Below, in pieces: positions 1 through 7,331 of a DNA stretch of 14,596 bases. A program made the translations under genes and the position numbers. Numbering within the stretch: the stretch's first letter is position 1; each line of letters opens with the position of its first letter. Under the pieces are notes generated by a model. That model worked only from the letters and a program-made list of their open reading frames with translations, did no database searches and was not told the DNA's origin. Origin of the DNA: CAZGAH01 sp964523295 (GTDB taxonomy: Bacteria > Desulfobacterota > Desulfovibrionia > Desulfovibrionales > Desulfovibrionaceae); the NCBI GenBank assembly GCA_964523295.1, contig CAZGAH010000101.1, positions 1 through 14,596 on the forward strand. The letters are read 5' to 3'.

Positions 1-14
1 CAGGGAACTGCATA

Positions 15-49
15 AGAGCATCTAAACTTTTTCAAAGTTAAGATGCTCT
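15..49 (-). terminator. Hairpin at the glnA stop codon, likely terminator
   Basis: Arms 15-30 and 34-49 pair over 16 positions with a single A/A mismatch (24/40) and a 3-nt loop. The last two bases of the glnA stop codon lie inside the outer arm, so the stem begins at the stop itself. No clean U-tract follows on the minus strand (the sequence runs TTATGCAG). It could be an imperfect intrinsic terminator or a 3'-end-stabilising stem. Confidence 0.6.
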
Positions 50-1394
50 AGAGAATGGGGAGGTACTTTTCGAGTTCGTACTCGGAGACATGCATCCGGT
101 AGGCGTCCCATTCCTTGATCTTGTTGGTGATCAGGTTGGTGAAGATATGCTCGCCCAGCGTCTCTTTCATCAGGCGGCTCTTCTTCAGCTCCTGAACGGC
201 TTCGAAGAGGCTTCCCGGCAGGGCGGCAATACCGTGTGCCTCCATCTCGGCGTCGCTCATCTTGAAGATATTCTCTTCGACGGGTTTGGCCAGCTCGTAG
301 TTCTTTTCCATGCCCTCAAGCCCGGCATTCAGCATGGCGGCGAAGCAGAGATAGGGGTTGGCGGCCGGATCCGGGCAGCGGTATTCGATACGCGTGGCTG
401 CCTCTTTGCCGGGCTTGTACAGGGGGACGCGTACGAGAGCGGAGCGGTTGCGCTGAGCCCAGGCGATGTAAACCGGGGCCTCGTAGCCCGGGACCAGGCG
501 CTTGTAGGAGTTGACCCATTGGTTGGTGACGCAGACCATTTCATGCGCGTGCCGCAGCAGGCCGGCAATGTAGCTTTTACACTCGGTGCTGAGGCTGTGC
601 TTGTCGCCGGCGTCGAAAAAGGCGTTGCGTCCGTTTTTGAACAGGCTCTGATGCACGTGCATCCCGCTGCCGTTCTGTCCGAAAATGGGTTTGGGCATGA
701 AGGAGGCGTAGCAGCCGTGCTTGCGGGCGATTTCCTTGCACACGACCTTGTAGGTAATGGCCGTATCGGCCATCTTGAGCGCCTCCTGGTAGCGGAGGTC
801 TATTTCGTGCTGGCTGGGCGCGACCTCGTGGTGGCTGTACTCGACGGCGATACCCATGCTCTGCAGATTGAAAATGATGTCCCGGCGTACGTCGTTGCCC
901 AGATCGAGCGGCGCAGCGTCGAAGTATCCACCGGCGTCGAGGATTTCGGGAGCGCGCGGCGAGGCGAAGAGAAAGAATTCAAGCTCTGGTCCGACATAGT
1001 AGGTATAGCCTTTTTGCGCGGCTTTTTCCAGGCTGCGCTTGAGAATGAACCGGCTGTCCCCGGCGTAGGCCTGCCCGTCGGGCGTTTTGATATCGCAAAA
1101 CATCCGCGCAACAGGTCGATCAAGGGGACGCCAGGAGCAGATCTGAAAGGTGATCGGATCGGGAAAGGCGACCATGTCGCTCTCGTGGATGCGGGCGAAG
1201 CCCAGAATCGACGAGCCGTCGAAGCCCATGCCCTCCTCGAAGGCGCATTCCAGCTCGTTCGGGGTGATCTGGAAGCTCTTCAGCGTGCCCAGGATGTCCA
1301 CGAACCAGAACTGCACGAAACTGACTTTATACTCCTTCACCGCCTTGAGGACATCGTCGCCGTTCTTGCAATTGAACACAGGTATCTTTTCCAT
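48..1394 (-). CDS. glnA: Type I glutamine synthetase, non-adenylylated (GSI-alpha-like)
   Basis: Condenses ammonium with glutamate at the cost of ATP in the cytoplasm; the family forms dodecamers. The 448-residue length fits the short GSI-alpha class. Visible motifs are GFARIHESDM (65-74, including the Arg68 that corresponds to the feedback-inhibition arginine of Bacillus-type enzymes), VGPELEFFLF (134-143, metal ligands), NGSGMHVHQS (241-250, ATP loop) and RIEYRCPDPAANPY (335-348). The adenylylation region reads PVEENIFKM (371-379): Phe377 stands where GSI-beta enzymes have the modified Tyr, and the NLYDLP motif is absent. Control by GlnE is therefore unlikely, and feedback or transcriptional control more likely. 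The start is fixed by GGAGG about 7 nt upstream. It is the last gene of a minus-strand series, but the 226-bp gap before it leaves room for its own promoter. Confidence 0.97.
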   Translation of the reverse strand: MEKIPVFNCKNGDDVLKAVKEYKVSFVQFWFVDILGTLKSFQITPNELECAFEEGMGFDGSSILGFARIHESDMVAFPDPITFQICSWRPLDRPVARMFCDIKTPDGQAYAGDSRFILKRSLEKAAQKGYTYYVGPELEFFLFASPRAPEILDAGGYFDAAPLDLGNDVRRDIIFNLQSMGIAVEYSHHEVAPSQHEIDLRYQEALKMADTAITYKVVCKEIARKHGCYASFMPKPIFGQNGSGMHVHQSLFKNGRNAFFDAGDKHSLSTECKSYIAGLLRHAHEMVCVTNQWVNSYKRLVPGYEAPVYIAWAQRNRSALVRVPLYKPGKEAATRIEYRCPDPAANPYLCFAAMLNAGLEGMEKNYELAKPVEENIFKMSDAEMEAHGIAALPGSLFEAVQELKKSRLMKETLGEHIFTNLITNKIKEWDAYRMHVSEYELEKYLPIL

Positions 1395-1461
1395 ACGCTC
1401 CCTCCAAATTTGTCATTTTTTCCCGCCGATCGAGCTGTAGCCGCGGTCTCCCCTTTGCCCC

Positions 1462-1477
1462 AACAAAAAACAGGCCA
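1462..1477 (-). promoter_or_regulatory. Weak sigma-54 promoter candidate for glnA
   Basis: On the minus strand the sequence reads TGGCCT-GTTTT-TTGTT. It keeps the -24 GG, the correct 10-nt spacing and a T-rich spacer, but has GT in place of the -12 GC. It sits about 70 bp before the glnA start. Upstream at 1542-1559 lies an imperfect inverted repeat (ATTGACA, 4-nt gap, TGTCGAT) that could be an operator. sigma-54 control of glnA is known in other proteobacteria; here it is inference from a degenerate match. Confidence 0.3.
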
Positions 1478-1620
1478 AAAACAAAAAACAGTACAACATC
1501 AACGGGATCAGCCTGGAGAAACCGGTCGATCCGCCATTTCGATTGACAGAATTGTCGATTCAGCAGGGTGCTCCGTATCCTTGTTCACCTTTTTGTCGAA
1601 ACAGGGTGCCGGGGATGCTT

Positions 1621-2571
1621 TCACCGCGGCAAGAGTGCCCGGACGAGATGAAAGGCCAGCCGGTCGTTGCGATCGTCAAGCCGGGTAATGTCGGCAGCCT
1701 CGGCCATTTCCCTGGCCCGGGCGTACTCCTCGGGGCGGATGGTACGCGCGATTTCGGGGAAAAGCGAGGCCTGGCCGCAGGGGCGGTACTGGTCCATGAG
1801 ATTGACCCAGGTCTGTCTGGATATTTTTTCGGCCAGAAAATGCATCCATTCCCGCGTGCCGGCGATATCGTCTGGCATGACGAGGTGACGCACGAGCAGC
1901 CCCTGCGTGGCCAGCCCGTCGGCGTCGAGAACGAGGTCTCCGACCTGACGGTGCATGATTTCGAGGGCGCGGCGCGCGCATTCGGGATAGTCCGGGGCGT
2001 GAGCGTAGCCCCTGGCATGCTGTTCGTCCCAGAATTTGATATCCGGAAGAAAAACATCGACGACGCCGTCAAGCAGGTCGAGCGTCTCCGTCCGCTCGTA
2101 GCTGCTGGTATTCCAGACCAGGGGAATACGCAGCCCCATATCCGCGGCCAGTGGCAGGGCGGCCAGTATCTGGGCGGTGACGTGGGTGGGGGTGACGACG
2201 TTGATGTTATGAGCGCCCTGCTGTTGCAGTTCGAGCATGATCCCGGCCAGTTGCTGCGGCCCGGTCTCTATGGCGCCGTCGGTGGCGTGGCTGATGTCGT
2301 AGTTCTGACAGAAGACGCAGCCCAGATTGCACCCGGCGAAAAAGATGGTTCCGGATCCGCCCGTGCCCGACAGAGGCGACTCCTCTCCGAAGTGGAGATG
2401 ATAACTGGCGACCAGGGCGTTGCGCCCGACAAGGCAGAGACCACGCTCGTCGCCGAGTCGATCCACGCCGCACTGCCGTGGGCATAGCGAGCACGGGGAG
2501 AGGCGCTCCAGGGCCATGGCCGCGCGCCCGGCCAGCTGCCCGGTGCGATGAAGGTGGAGATATCGGGGCAT
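1621..2571 (-). CDS. PflX-type radical-SAM activase-like protein (COG1313)
   Basis: A 316-residue radical-SAM protein related to pyruvate-formate-lyase activating enzymes of the PflX class, whose substrate is not known. The 4Fe-4S/SAM motif is C81-NLG-C85-VF-C88 in FFAGCNLGCVFCQNYDIS. An N-terminal cysteine group (C27, C30, C34, C46) is typical of this class and may hold a further cluster or a zinc. I chose the ATG at 2571 because GGAG lies 9 nt before it and the protein then starts MPRYLHLHRTG. A longer frame reaches back to an ATG at 2631, but that would overlap the end of the upstream gene and has no better ribosome site. It follows the zinc-knuckle gene by 31 bp, so the two are probably co-transcribed. 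Confidence 0.88.
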   Translation of the reverse strand: MPRYLHLHRTGQLAGRAAMALERLSPCSLCPRQCGVDRLGDERGLCLVGRNALVASYHLHFGEESPLSGTGGSGTIFFAGCNLGCVFCQNYDISHATDGAIETGPQQLAGIMLELQQQGAHNINVVTPTHVTAQILAALPLAADMGLRIPLVWNTSSYERTETLDLLDGVVDVFLPDIKFWDEQHARGYAHAPDYPECARRALEIMHRQVGDLVLDADGLATQGLLVRHLVMPDDIAGTREWMHFLAEKISRQTWVNLMDQYRPCGQASLFPEIARTIRPEEYARAREMAEAADITRLDDRNDRLAFHLVRALLPR

Positions 2572-2602
2572 CGAGTCTGTCTCCGTCTGCCGGGTCTTCG
2601 TT

Positions 2603-5206
2603 TCAGGGAGAAAATCTTCGGAAGAGCTCATCCTTGCGGCGTTCGAAGATGAGCGCCGAGCGCAGGGCGGCCACAGCCAGGGCGGTGATACTGAGAATGA
2701 TGATGAGTCCTTTCTGGATATCCCATTTTTGGCTGAGCACCAGGCCTGAGGCCCAGGAGTACCCCATCATCTGCCCGTAGTAGACGCCCAGCGGTAACAA
2801 CAAGAGCGCCAGCAGCAACCCACCCAGTTCCATCCAGAAAAAGGTCTTGCCCATAATGAGTAAAAACAGGGTGGAGTCCCGGACAACCTTCAGTGTTTTC
2901 AATTGATTTTCCAGGCTTTTCAGTCGCTCCTGCACCGCCTCGAGCTGTTCGTTCGCCTTGAGGAAGTTTTCCGCCATTTCAAAGTGCTGAGACATCGCCC
3001 AGTTGAGCGCCTTGGCGCAATAATTGTAATCCTTGTTGAAATCGATCAGGATTTTTGGAAAGGGAAACCAGGACGCCTCCCCCTGGATGACGCGCAGTCG
3101 CTCCATCAAGTCTATATAGACGCGCTTGAGTCGCTTGCTCTCATCCTCGACTTTTTTGAAGAAATCCCGACTCAACTGCTGTCGTCCCAGAGCGACCTGG
3201 TTCAACGCCACATAATTCTTGATCTCACCGAGCTTGCTCAGATGCACGATCTGCGTACGCGCGCTTTCGGCAAAGGGATGCTTTTCGGGAAACCATTTCG
3301 ACAGCTCGCGATTGAGTTCTTCCAGGTTCACCTTTTCTTCCACAGCCCGCTCGATGGCCTCTGTCCAGGGGACGTACAACGCTGAAAGCAGATGGATATG
3401 TCCACGCTCAAGTTCGGAATCCAGAAGAAGCTTGTTGAAGATATGCGGATCCGTAGGAAAGAGATTGATGAAATAGGTCATAGCCTGCTCTGCGAAACCC
3501 ATCTTCACGAGACAGGCACCCTGCCGATACGCGGCGTCTAACCAGCGAGGGGAGATCACCTGAACCTGCTTGTACAGGTTACCTGCCACCTGCCAACGGC
3601 CGAGTAGCTCCATGCAACGTCCCTGCAAAAAGACGACAAAGGCGTGTTGCAATGGAGTCGAGCTAATGATCTCGGCCTCTTTCCAAATTGACGCAGCCTT
3701 CTGTCGATCACCCTTTTCCATGGCCACAAAGCCCTGCAGCGTGCGTATGGGATAACTGCGCGGGCTTTTCAACGCCGCCTGGGACAGCATCCGTTCGATC
3801 TGCATGTGTTCCATATCCCGCCAGTTGTCGAGCACGTCCCAGACAATGCTTGACTCCATGGGGCCGGGCTGAAAGAGACCCCGTGGATAATCCTTGCCCA
3901 TGCTGCGAAAAACGGCTCTGGCGGTACGCAGCTGCAGCATATAATCGATTTCGAAAATGGCCTTGAGCAGCGTGCTCTCCAACCCGCCGCCCGTCAGCAG
4001 TTCCGGGATTCCACGCTCNNNNNNNNNNGCCAGATAATCGTCCATGCCCTTCAGCCCGCCGGAGATGGTATCCAGATTCCATCCGGCTATGGTATCCCAG
4101 AGGCCGAAGTTGAGTTCGTCCAGGCCGTGACTGGGGCAATCCTGAGGCTGGTGGCTGTGCAGGCCGCAGTAGAAACAGTAGGTTTCCTTGCCCGTCACCA
4201 GTCGTTTGGGGAGGTCCACCTGCAGTGTGCCCCCCTGATCGTTGTCACCCAGCAGACTGATATTGCACCAGTCTTCGAGTGTGCTCTGGTCCATGGTGAA
4301 ACGGAGATCATTGATCTTGAACCCCTCGCCGACGAGAAAGGCCGTGCGGTAACTCATGTGCGGAAAATCCGGCATGAGCAGTTCCCAGTCCAGACGAACC
4401 TTGTGGGGCAACTCGGCATTGAAGTTCAGGCCTTTTTTCTCCACGACGGCGACGACGCACGGCCAATACTTTGCGTGATCCTGCTCCTTGAGCTGATTGA
4501 CGAAGCGCAGAAATTCCTTGCACCAGTTACGCAACTGCCGGAGATTTTCCAGTTGAAACAGAACAAAAAAATCCTGAATCATGAACGCCAGTTTCATCCG
4601 CTTGAGCACTTCCTCGAAACCGGGGAAGAACTCGCGCCACCCGGTTTGAAAGGCCTTGTCGAGCGGATTGCCCAGCGGCTTGAGAATGAGATACCAGGCC
4701 AGCGACGATTGATACGGCAGTCGCGGGTCTGCCTGCAGCAGTTTCCAGGGCAGGTTAGCCAGACCGCGCAAGGGTTTGACATCGCCGAAGCCGATGCCAG
4801 GGATTCCCTTGACCACCTCCCGCACCTTGGGATGAAACCAGGCCTGGAATTCGTCTGGCGTTATGGATTCCTGATTGGCGATCTGACTGTCGATCGAGAG
4901 CGAGACTTCCAGCTTGAGCCCAAGCAGGAGCTTGGCCGGAAAAACCTGAAAAAAAACGGGGATCGGATTGAAGCGGACCCAGACTTCTATCCGGGACAAG
5001 GCCAGTACGACGTCACTGGAAAAAAAAAACCAGAGCATCTGGTGACGTTCTTGAGCGATGAGCATCCCGCCATAGTCCGACAGGGTCTGAGCAACAACGG
5101 GGTTGAGATCCGTTTTCCAACAAACCCAGACCCCGAACCCGTTGGCCACCATCCTGGCCTCGGCGAACGTCGGCAGTTTTTTCAGCAATCCCTGCAACTT
5201 GGGCAT
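2603..5206 (-). CDS. TPR membrane-anchored protein with a CCHC zinc knuckle
   Basis: A large protein (about 867 residues, with a 10-N gap near residue 393) that I do not recognise as a named family. It has a long N-terminal region without clear motifs. A perfect C-x2-C-x4-H-x4-C zinc knuckle follows at C344, C347, H352 and C357 (CFYCGLHSHQPQDC), with the aromatic and glycine positions of the retroviral-type knuckle. TPR-like helical repeats lie around 478-590, a coiled-coil stretch around 745-777, and two hydrophobic segments near 780-815 and 832-853 before a basic tail. This predicts a cytoplasmic body held at the inner membrane by its C-terminus. The start has GGAG 8 nt upstream. It lies 44 bp after the glycosyltransferase and 31 bp before the PflX-like gene. 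A run of ten T on the coding strand (5020-5029) encodes Phe codons and could be a slippage or sequencing-error site. Function unknown; zinc binding is inferred from the motif. Confidence 0.85.
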   Translation of the reverse strand: MPKLQGLLKKLPTFAEARMVANGFGVWVCWKTDLNPVVAQTLSDYGGMLIAQERHQMLWFFFSSDVVLALSRIEVWVRFNPIPVFFQVFPAKLLLGLKLEVSLSIDSQIANQESITPDEFQAWFHPKVREVVKGIPGIGFGDVKPLRGLANLPWKLLQADPRLPYQSSLAWYLILKPLGNPLDKAFQTGWREFFPGFEEVLKRMKLAFMIQDFFVLFQLENLRQLRNWCKEFLRFVNQLKEQDHAKYWPCVVAVVEKKGLNFNAELPHKVRLDWELLMPDFPHMSYRTAFLVGEGFKINDLRFTMDQSTLEDWCNISLLGDNDQGGTLQVDLPKRLVTGKETYCFYCGLHSHQPQDCPSHGLDELNFGLWDTIAGWNLDTISGGLKGMDDYLXXXXERGIPELLTGGGLESTLLKAIFEIDYMLQLRTARAVFRSMGKDYPRGLFQPGPMESSIVWDVLDNWRDMEHMQIERMLSQAALKSPRSYPIRTLQGFVAMEKGDRQKAASIWKEAEIISSTPLQHAFVVFLQGRCMELLGRWQVAGNLYKQVQVISPRWLDAAYRQGACLVKMGFAEQAMTYFINLFPTDPHIFNKLLLDSELERGHIHLLSALYVPWTEAIERAVEEKVNLEELNRELSKWFPEKHPFAESARTQIVHLSKLGEIKNYVALNQVALGRQQLSRDFFKKVEDESKRLKRVYIDLMERLRVIQGEASWFPFPKILIDFNKDYNYCAKALNWAMSQHFEMAENFLKANEQLEAVQERLKSLENQLKTLKVVRDSTLFLLIMGKTFFWMELGGLLLALLLLPLGVYYGQMMGYSWASGLVLSQKWDIQKGLIIILSITALAVAALRSALIFERRKDELFRRFSP
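4019..4028. other. Scaffold gap of 10 N inside the zinc-knuckle TPR gene
   Basis: Ten N replace an unknown number of bases. The frame stays open on both sides (…DDYLA before, ERGIPELL after), so the true gap length should be 1 modulo 3, assuming no error at the contig ends. No terminal overlap between the flanks is visible. Confidence 0.95.
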
Positions 5207-5250
5207 GCTTTGCTCTCCGTGTCTCCGCTATGCGCTACGCAACCATGTCT

Positions 5251-6102
5251 TTACCTGGGCGCCAGAACACTACTGTGCCCGGGAACGGCCTCCAGTAATG
5301 CCATGATCCGTTGCGCCTCCTCCGGCTTGTCGTGCTTCAGGCATCCCCGGACGTACACACCGGCCTTGCGGTGCAGAGCAGCCAGAACCAGTTCCCGCTC
5401 GTCAGGCTTCAAATCCGGCTGTCTGATCAGCTTCAGCAGGGCGTAGATGCGATACAAATCCAGCCCTACGATCTTGCCCGAAAGCTGATCCTCGCGCCCG
5501 CCGTCCTTGACCACAAGTTTTTCTTGCAAAAAGCCTGCCTCATAATACCGCAACGCACGCAGCCAGAGGTCATAATCTTCGCATGCCGGCAGGGTTTCGT
5601 CAAAGGGGCCTATACGTTCCCGGAAGGAGCGGGTGAACATGACGCAGGACGGACTGATCAGACAGCGCTCCAGGGACTGGGCGAAGGGGCGGCCTGACAG
5701 CTTGCGGTGCCGGTCGCCGGGGTTGACCCTTCGCCCGCGGCGTATCCAGATTTCGTCCGTCTGCGTCAGTTCCAGACCCGTGTTTCGCATGTACGCGACC
5801 TGTCGGGCCAGCTTTCCGTCAAGCCAGTAGTCGTCGGAGTCCAGCAGGGCCAGCAGGTCTCCCCGCGCCAGGGCCAGACCTGCATTGCGCGCAGCGGATA
5901 CGCCGCGGTTCGGCTGGGAAACGACTCTGACCCGCGCGTCGTTATTGCGGGCCGCCTGAAGCAGCGTCGGGGTTTCATCCGTGGAGCCGTCGTCCACGAC
6001 AATGACTTCCAGCGCACTCTCCTGCTGGGCCAGAACCGAGTCCAGGGCGCGCAGGACGAAATTGGCGCGATTGAAGGTGGGAATGATGACCGAGACGAGC
6101 AT
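5251..6102 (-). CDS. Family 2 (GT-A) glycosyltransferase
   Basis: A 283-residue enzyme expected to transfer a sugar from a nucleotide-sugar donor to a glycan or other acceptor; the acceptor cannot be read from sequence. The GT-A fold signature is complete: SVIIPTFNRA at the N-terminus, DDGS at 37-40, the metal-binding D-x-D region DSDD at 88-91, and a catalytic-base-type ED at 175-176 within ACEDYDLWLR. There is no signal peptide or membrane segment, so it should act on the cytoplasmic side. The ribosome site is weak (GGGAT about 7 nt upstream), leaving the start slightly uncertain, although MLVSVIIPTFN is the usual N-terminus. It lies 99 bp after the octapeptide-repeat gene and 44 bp before the TPR gene. 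Surface-polysaccharide or glycoprotein decoration is plausible but not shown by the context. Confidence 0.93.
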   Translation of the reverse strand: MLVSVIIPTFNRANFVLRALDSVLAQQESALEVIVVDDGSTDETPTLLQAARNNDARVRVVSQPNRGVSAARNAGLALARGDLLALLDSDDYWLDGKLARQVAYMRNTGLELTQTDEIWIRRGRRVNPGDRHRKLSGRPFAQSLERCLISPSCVMFTRSFRERIGPFDETLPACEDYDLWLRALRYYEAGFLQEKLVVKDGGREDQLSGKIVGLDLYRIYALLKLIRQPDLKPDERELVLAALHRKAGVYVRGCLKHDKPEEAQRIMALLEAVPGHSSVLAPR

Positions 6103-6201
6103 GAAGAAATCCCAGTCCGGCGCAGGCTGGGCGCAGGATGCAAATGAAGACCGCGCGGAATTGCGTGTCAGCGGGCTCCATGGCCCCGACGTGCGCCCGG
6201 A

Positions 6202-6417
6202 TCACACCGCCATGTTGAGAATATGACCGCTGCCTTCAACAGGGATGTGGCCGCCGCCTTCAACCTGAATGTGACCGCTGCCTTCGGCGACGACATGACC
6301 TGACTCGGCGGCAGGTACCCTCCCCGGCTCGGAGCTGATCGTAACCATTCCGGCCGGCGCCGGGGTGATGTGCCCGGGATCTGTGGTAACCAGTGCTGTA
6401 GTCATACCATAACGCAT
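6202..6417 (-). CDS. Small Gly-His octapeptide-repeat protein, unknown function
   Basis: A 71-residue frame (67 if the ATG at 6405 is used) that is nearly all repeat. From the ATG at 6405, residues 8-64 divide into octads with the pattern x-x-x-G-H-[IV]-x-x: TDPGHITP, APAGMVTI, one extra Ser, SEPGRVPA, AESGHVVA, EGSGHIQV, EGGGHIPV, EGSGHILN, then MAV. The best-conserved units differ mostly at third codon positions (GGT/GGC, CAC/CAT, ATT/ATC), which argues that the minus-strand protein is under selection. There is no signal peptide, cysteine or membrane segment. No good ribosome site precedes either ATG, which is the main doubt. The regularly spaced histidines could bind metal or line one face of a beta-solenoid; both are speculation. 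It lies just upstream of the glycosyltransferase on the same strand. Confidence 0.5.
   Translation of the reverse strand: MRYGMTTALVTTDPGHITPAPAGMVTISSEPGRVPAAESGHVVAEGSGHIQVEGGGHIPVEGSGHILNMAV
6214..6309 (-). repeat. Four tandem 24-bp units coding for octapeptides
   Basis: Units at 6286-6309, 6262-6285, 6238-6261 and 6214-6237 encode AESGHVVA, EGSGHIQV, EGGGHIPV and EGSGHILN. The last three share GAAGGC(A/G)GCGG(T/C)CA(C/T)AT. More degenerate octads continue upstream to about 6384. Unit length is exactly 24 bp, so unit gain or loss would keep the frame. Confidence 0.8.
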
Positions 6418-6426
6418 ATGCCCATT

Positions 6427-6453
6427 CGAGGAAAAACGCAAGCAAAATCCTCG
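6427..6453. other. Small inverted repeat before the octapeptide-repeat gene
   Basis: CGAGGA at 6427-6432 pairs with TCCTCG at 6448-6453 around a 15-nt loop, and T6426/A6454 adds a seventh pair. It sits about 10 bp upstream of the possible start at 6417, where it could be a leader hairpin or a protein-binding site. A C8 tract lies nearby at 6502-6509. Confidence 0.35.
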
Positions 6454-6570
6454 ATCTCCGAATCGCTGCCGGGTCGAATGACGGACAGGTCGGTAACGCT
6501 GCCCCCCCCGATGCGGCAAGCCTATCCGTTGGAATGCATCTTGCTAGGACAAAAAACGCGAATGCTGCGC

Positions 6571-6586
6571 TGGCAAATGCGTTGCG
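6571..6586 (+). promoter_or_regulatory. sigma-54 (-24/-12) promoter for the NlpC/P60 lipoprotein gene
   Basis: TGGCAA-ATGCG-TTGCG matches the sigma-54 consensus TGGCAC-N5-TTGCA at nine of eleven defined positions. GG (6572-6573) and GC (6584-6585) are separated by exactly 10 nt. The predicted transcript start is about a dozen bases downstream, giving a ~75-nt leader before the ATG at 6672. Such a promoter requires an enhancer-binding activator; its site is not identified. Confidence 0.7.
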
Positions 6587-6671
6587 CAAGGGATGCCTCG
6601 CCATGCATTACGTGCGTACGCCAGCGATAAAAAACTCTGCGGTCACGCAGCAGCCAAAGGGATAGCGACGG

Positions 6672-7292
6672 ATGAACGACTCTACCACCTGCACAGCTGA
6701 AAACGGCGACACCAGACAGCTCCATGACCTGAAAACGATCCATTGGCGTCGCAATGCTTTCCGTCTTGCTAAACTCATTCTGCTGATCATTATCCTGTCT
6801 CAAACTGCCGGATGCGGATTTTTTCAAAAAACCGTGCTGAATCCTATGTTGGGTCGCTCTGGCAGGGATACCGACAGAACCCCGCCCAGCAGGCTCAATA
6901 CCAGCAAGCTCGTGCATACGGCTCGTCAATATATTGGCACCCCCTACCGTTCCGGGGGAACATCCAGCTCCGGCATGGACTGCTCCGGTTTCACGTTGAC
7001 AGTGTTTCGGAGATATCAGGTCTCGCTCCCGCGCAACAGCAGGGAGCAGTCAACGGTCGGCATTCCGGTCAAACGCTGGGAACTCGCTGCCGGGGATCTC
7101 GTCTTCTTCGATACCGACCGCAACGGCTCGGTCAACCATGTCGGCATCTATGTCGGCGAGCACAAGATCATCCACGCATCGCCTGGCAACGGCGTCATTG
7201 TCGACAGCCTGCTCAAGGACTACTTCACGCGCAGCTACGTCACCGCGCGGCGGATACCGGGACCCTCGTCACGCAGGATGGCGTCAAAATAA
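6672..7292 (+). CDS. NlpC/P60 family cell-wall peptidase lipoprotein
   Basis: Predicted to cut peptide stems of peptidoglycan in the periplasm. The N-terminus has a basic stretch (WRRNAFRLAK), a hydrophobic core (LILLIIIL) and a lipobox-like QTAGC with the lipidated Cys at 48, so it should be a membrane-anchored lipoprotein. The catalytic domain follows after a short linker. The nucleophile is C104 in GMDCSGF, with H156 in SVNHVGIYVG and H168 in KIIHASPGNG as the usual Cys-His-His set. Total length is 206 residues, normal for single-domain NlpC/P60 enzymes. The start at 6672 has AAGGG roughly 9 nt upstream, and the 20-odd residues before the signal sequence are a little long, so an internal start is possible. 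It is a single gene with a sigma-54 promoter, convergent with selD. Confidence 0.93.
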   Translation: MNDSTTCTAENGDTRQLHDLKTIHWRRNAFRLAKLILLIIILSQTAGCGFFQKTVLNPMLGRSGRDTDRTPPSRLNTSKLVHTARQYIGTPYRSGGTSSSGMDCSGFTLTVFRRYQVSLPRNSREQSTVGIPVKRWELAAGDLVFFDTDRNGSVNHVGIYVGEHKIIHASPGNGVIVDSLLKDYFTRSYVTARRIPGPSSRRMASK

Positions 7293-7331
7293 TACCTTTC
7301 GATAGAAGAAACCGGACCGGCAGAGACCGAT

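Noticed and set aside
1600..1617. GGCACCCTGTTTCGA as a sigma-54 promoter for glnA
   Set aside because: The -24 half is good but the -12 reads TTCGA in place of TTGCA, and it is about 200 bp from the start.
90..1688. Long plus-strand open frame opposite glnA
   Set aside because: It is antisense to a fully recognisable glutamine synthetase, has no ribosome site and no known motif; a codon-bias shadow.
4127..5446. Plus-strand open frame of 439 codons opposite the TPR gene
   Set aside because: It overlaps the N-terminal half of the TPR gene and runs into the glycosyltransferase on the other strand; no domain, shadow frame.
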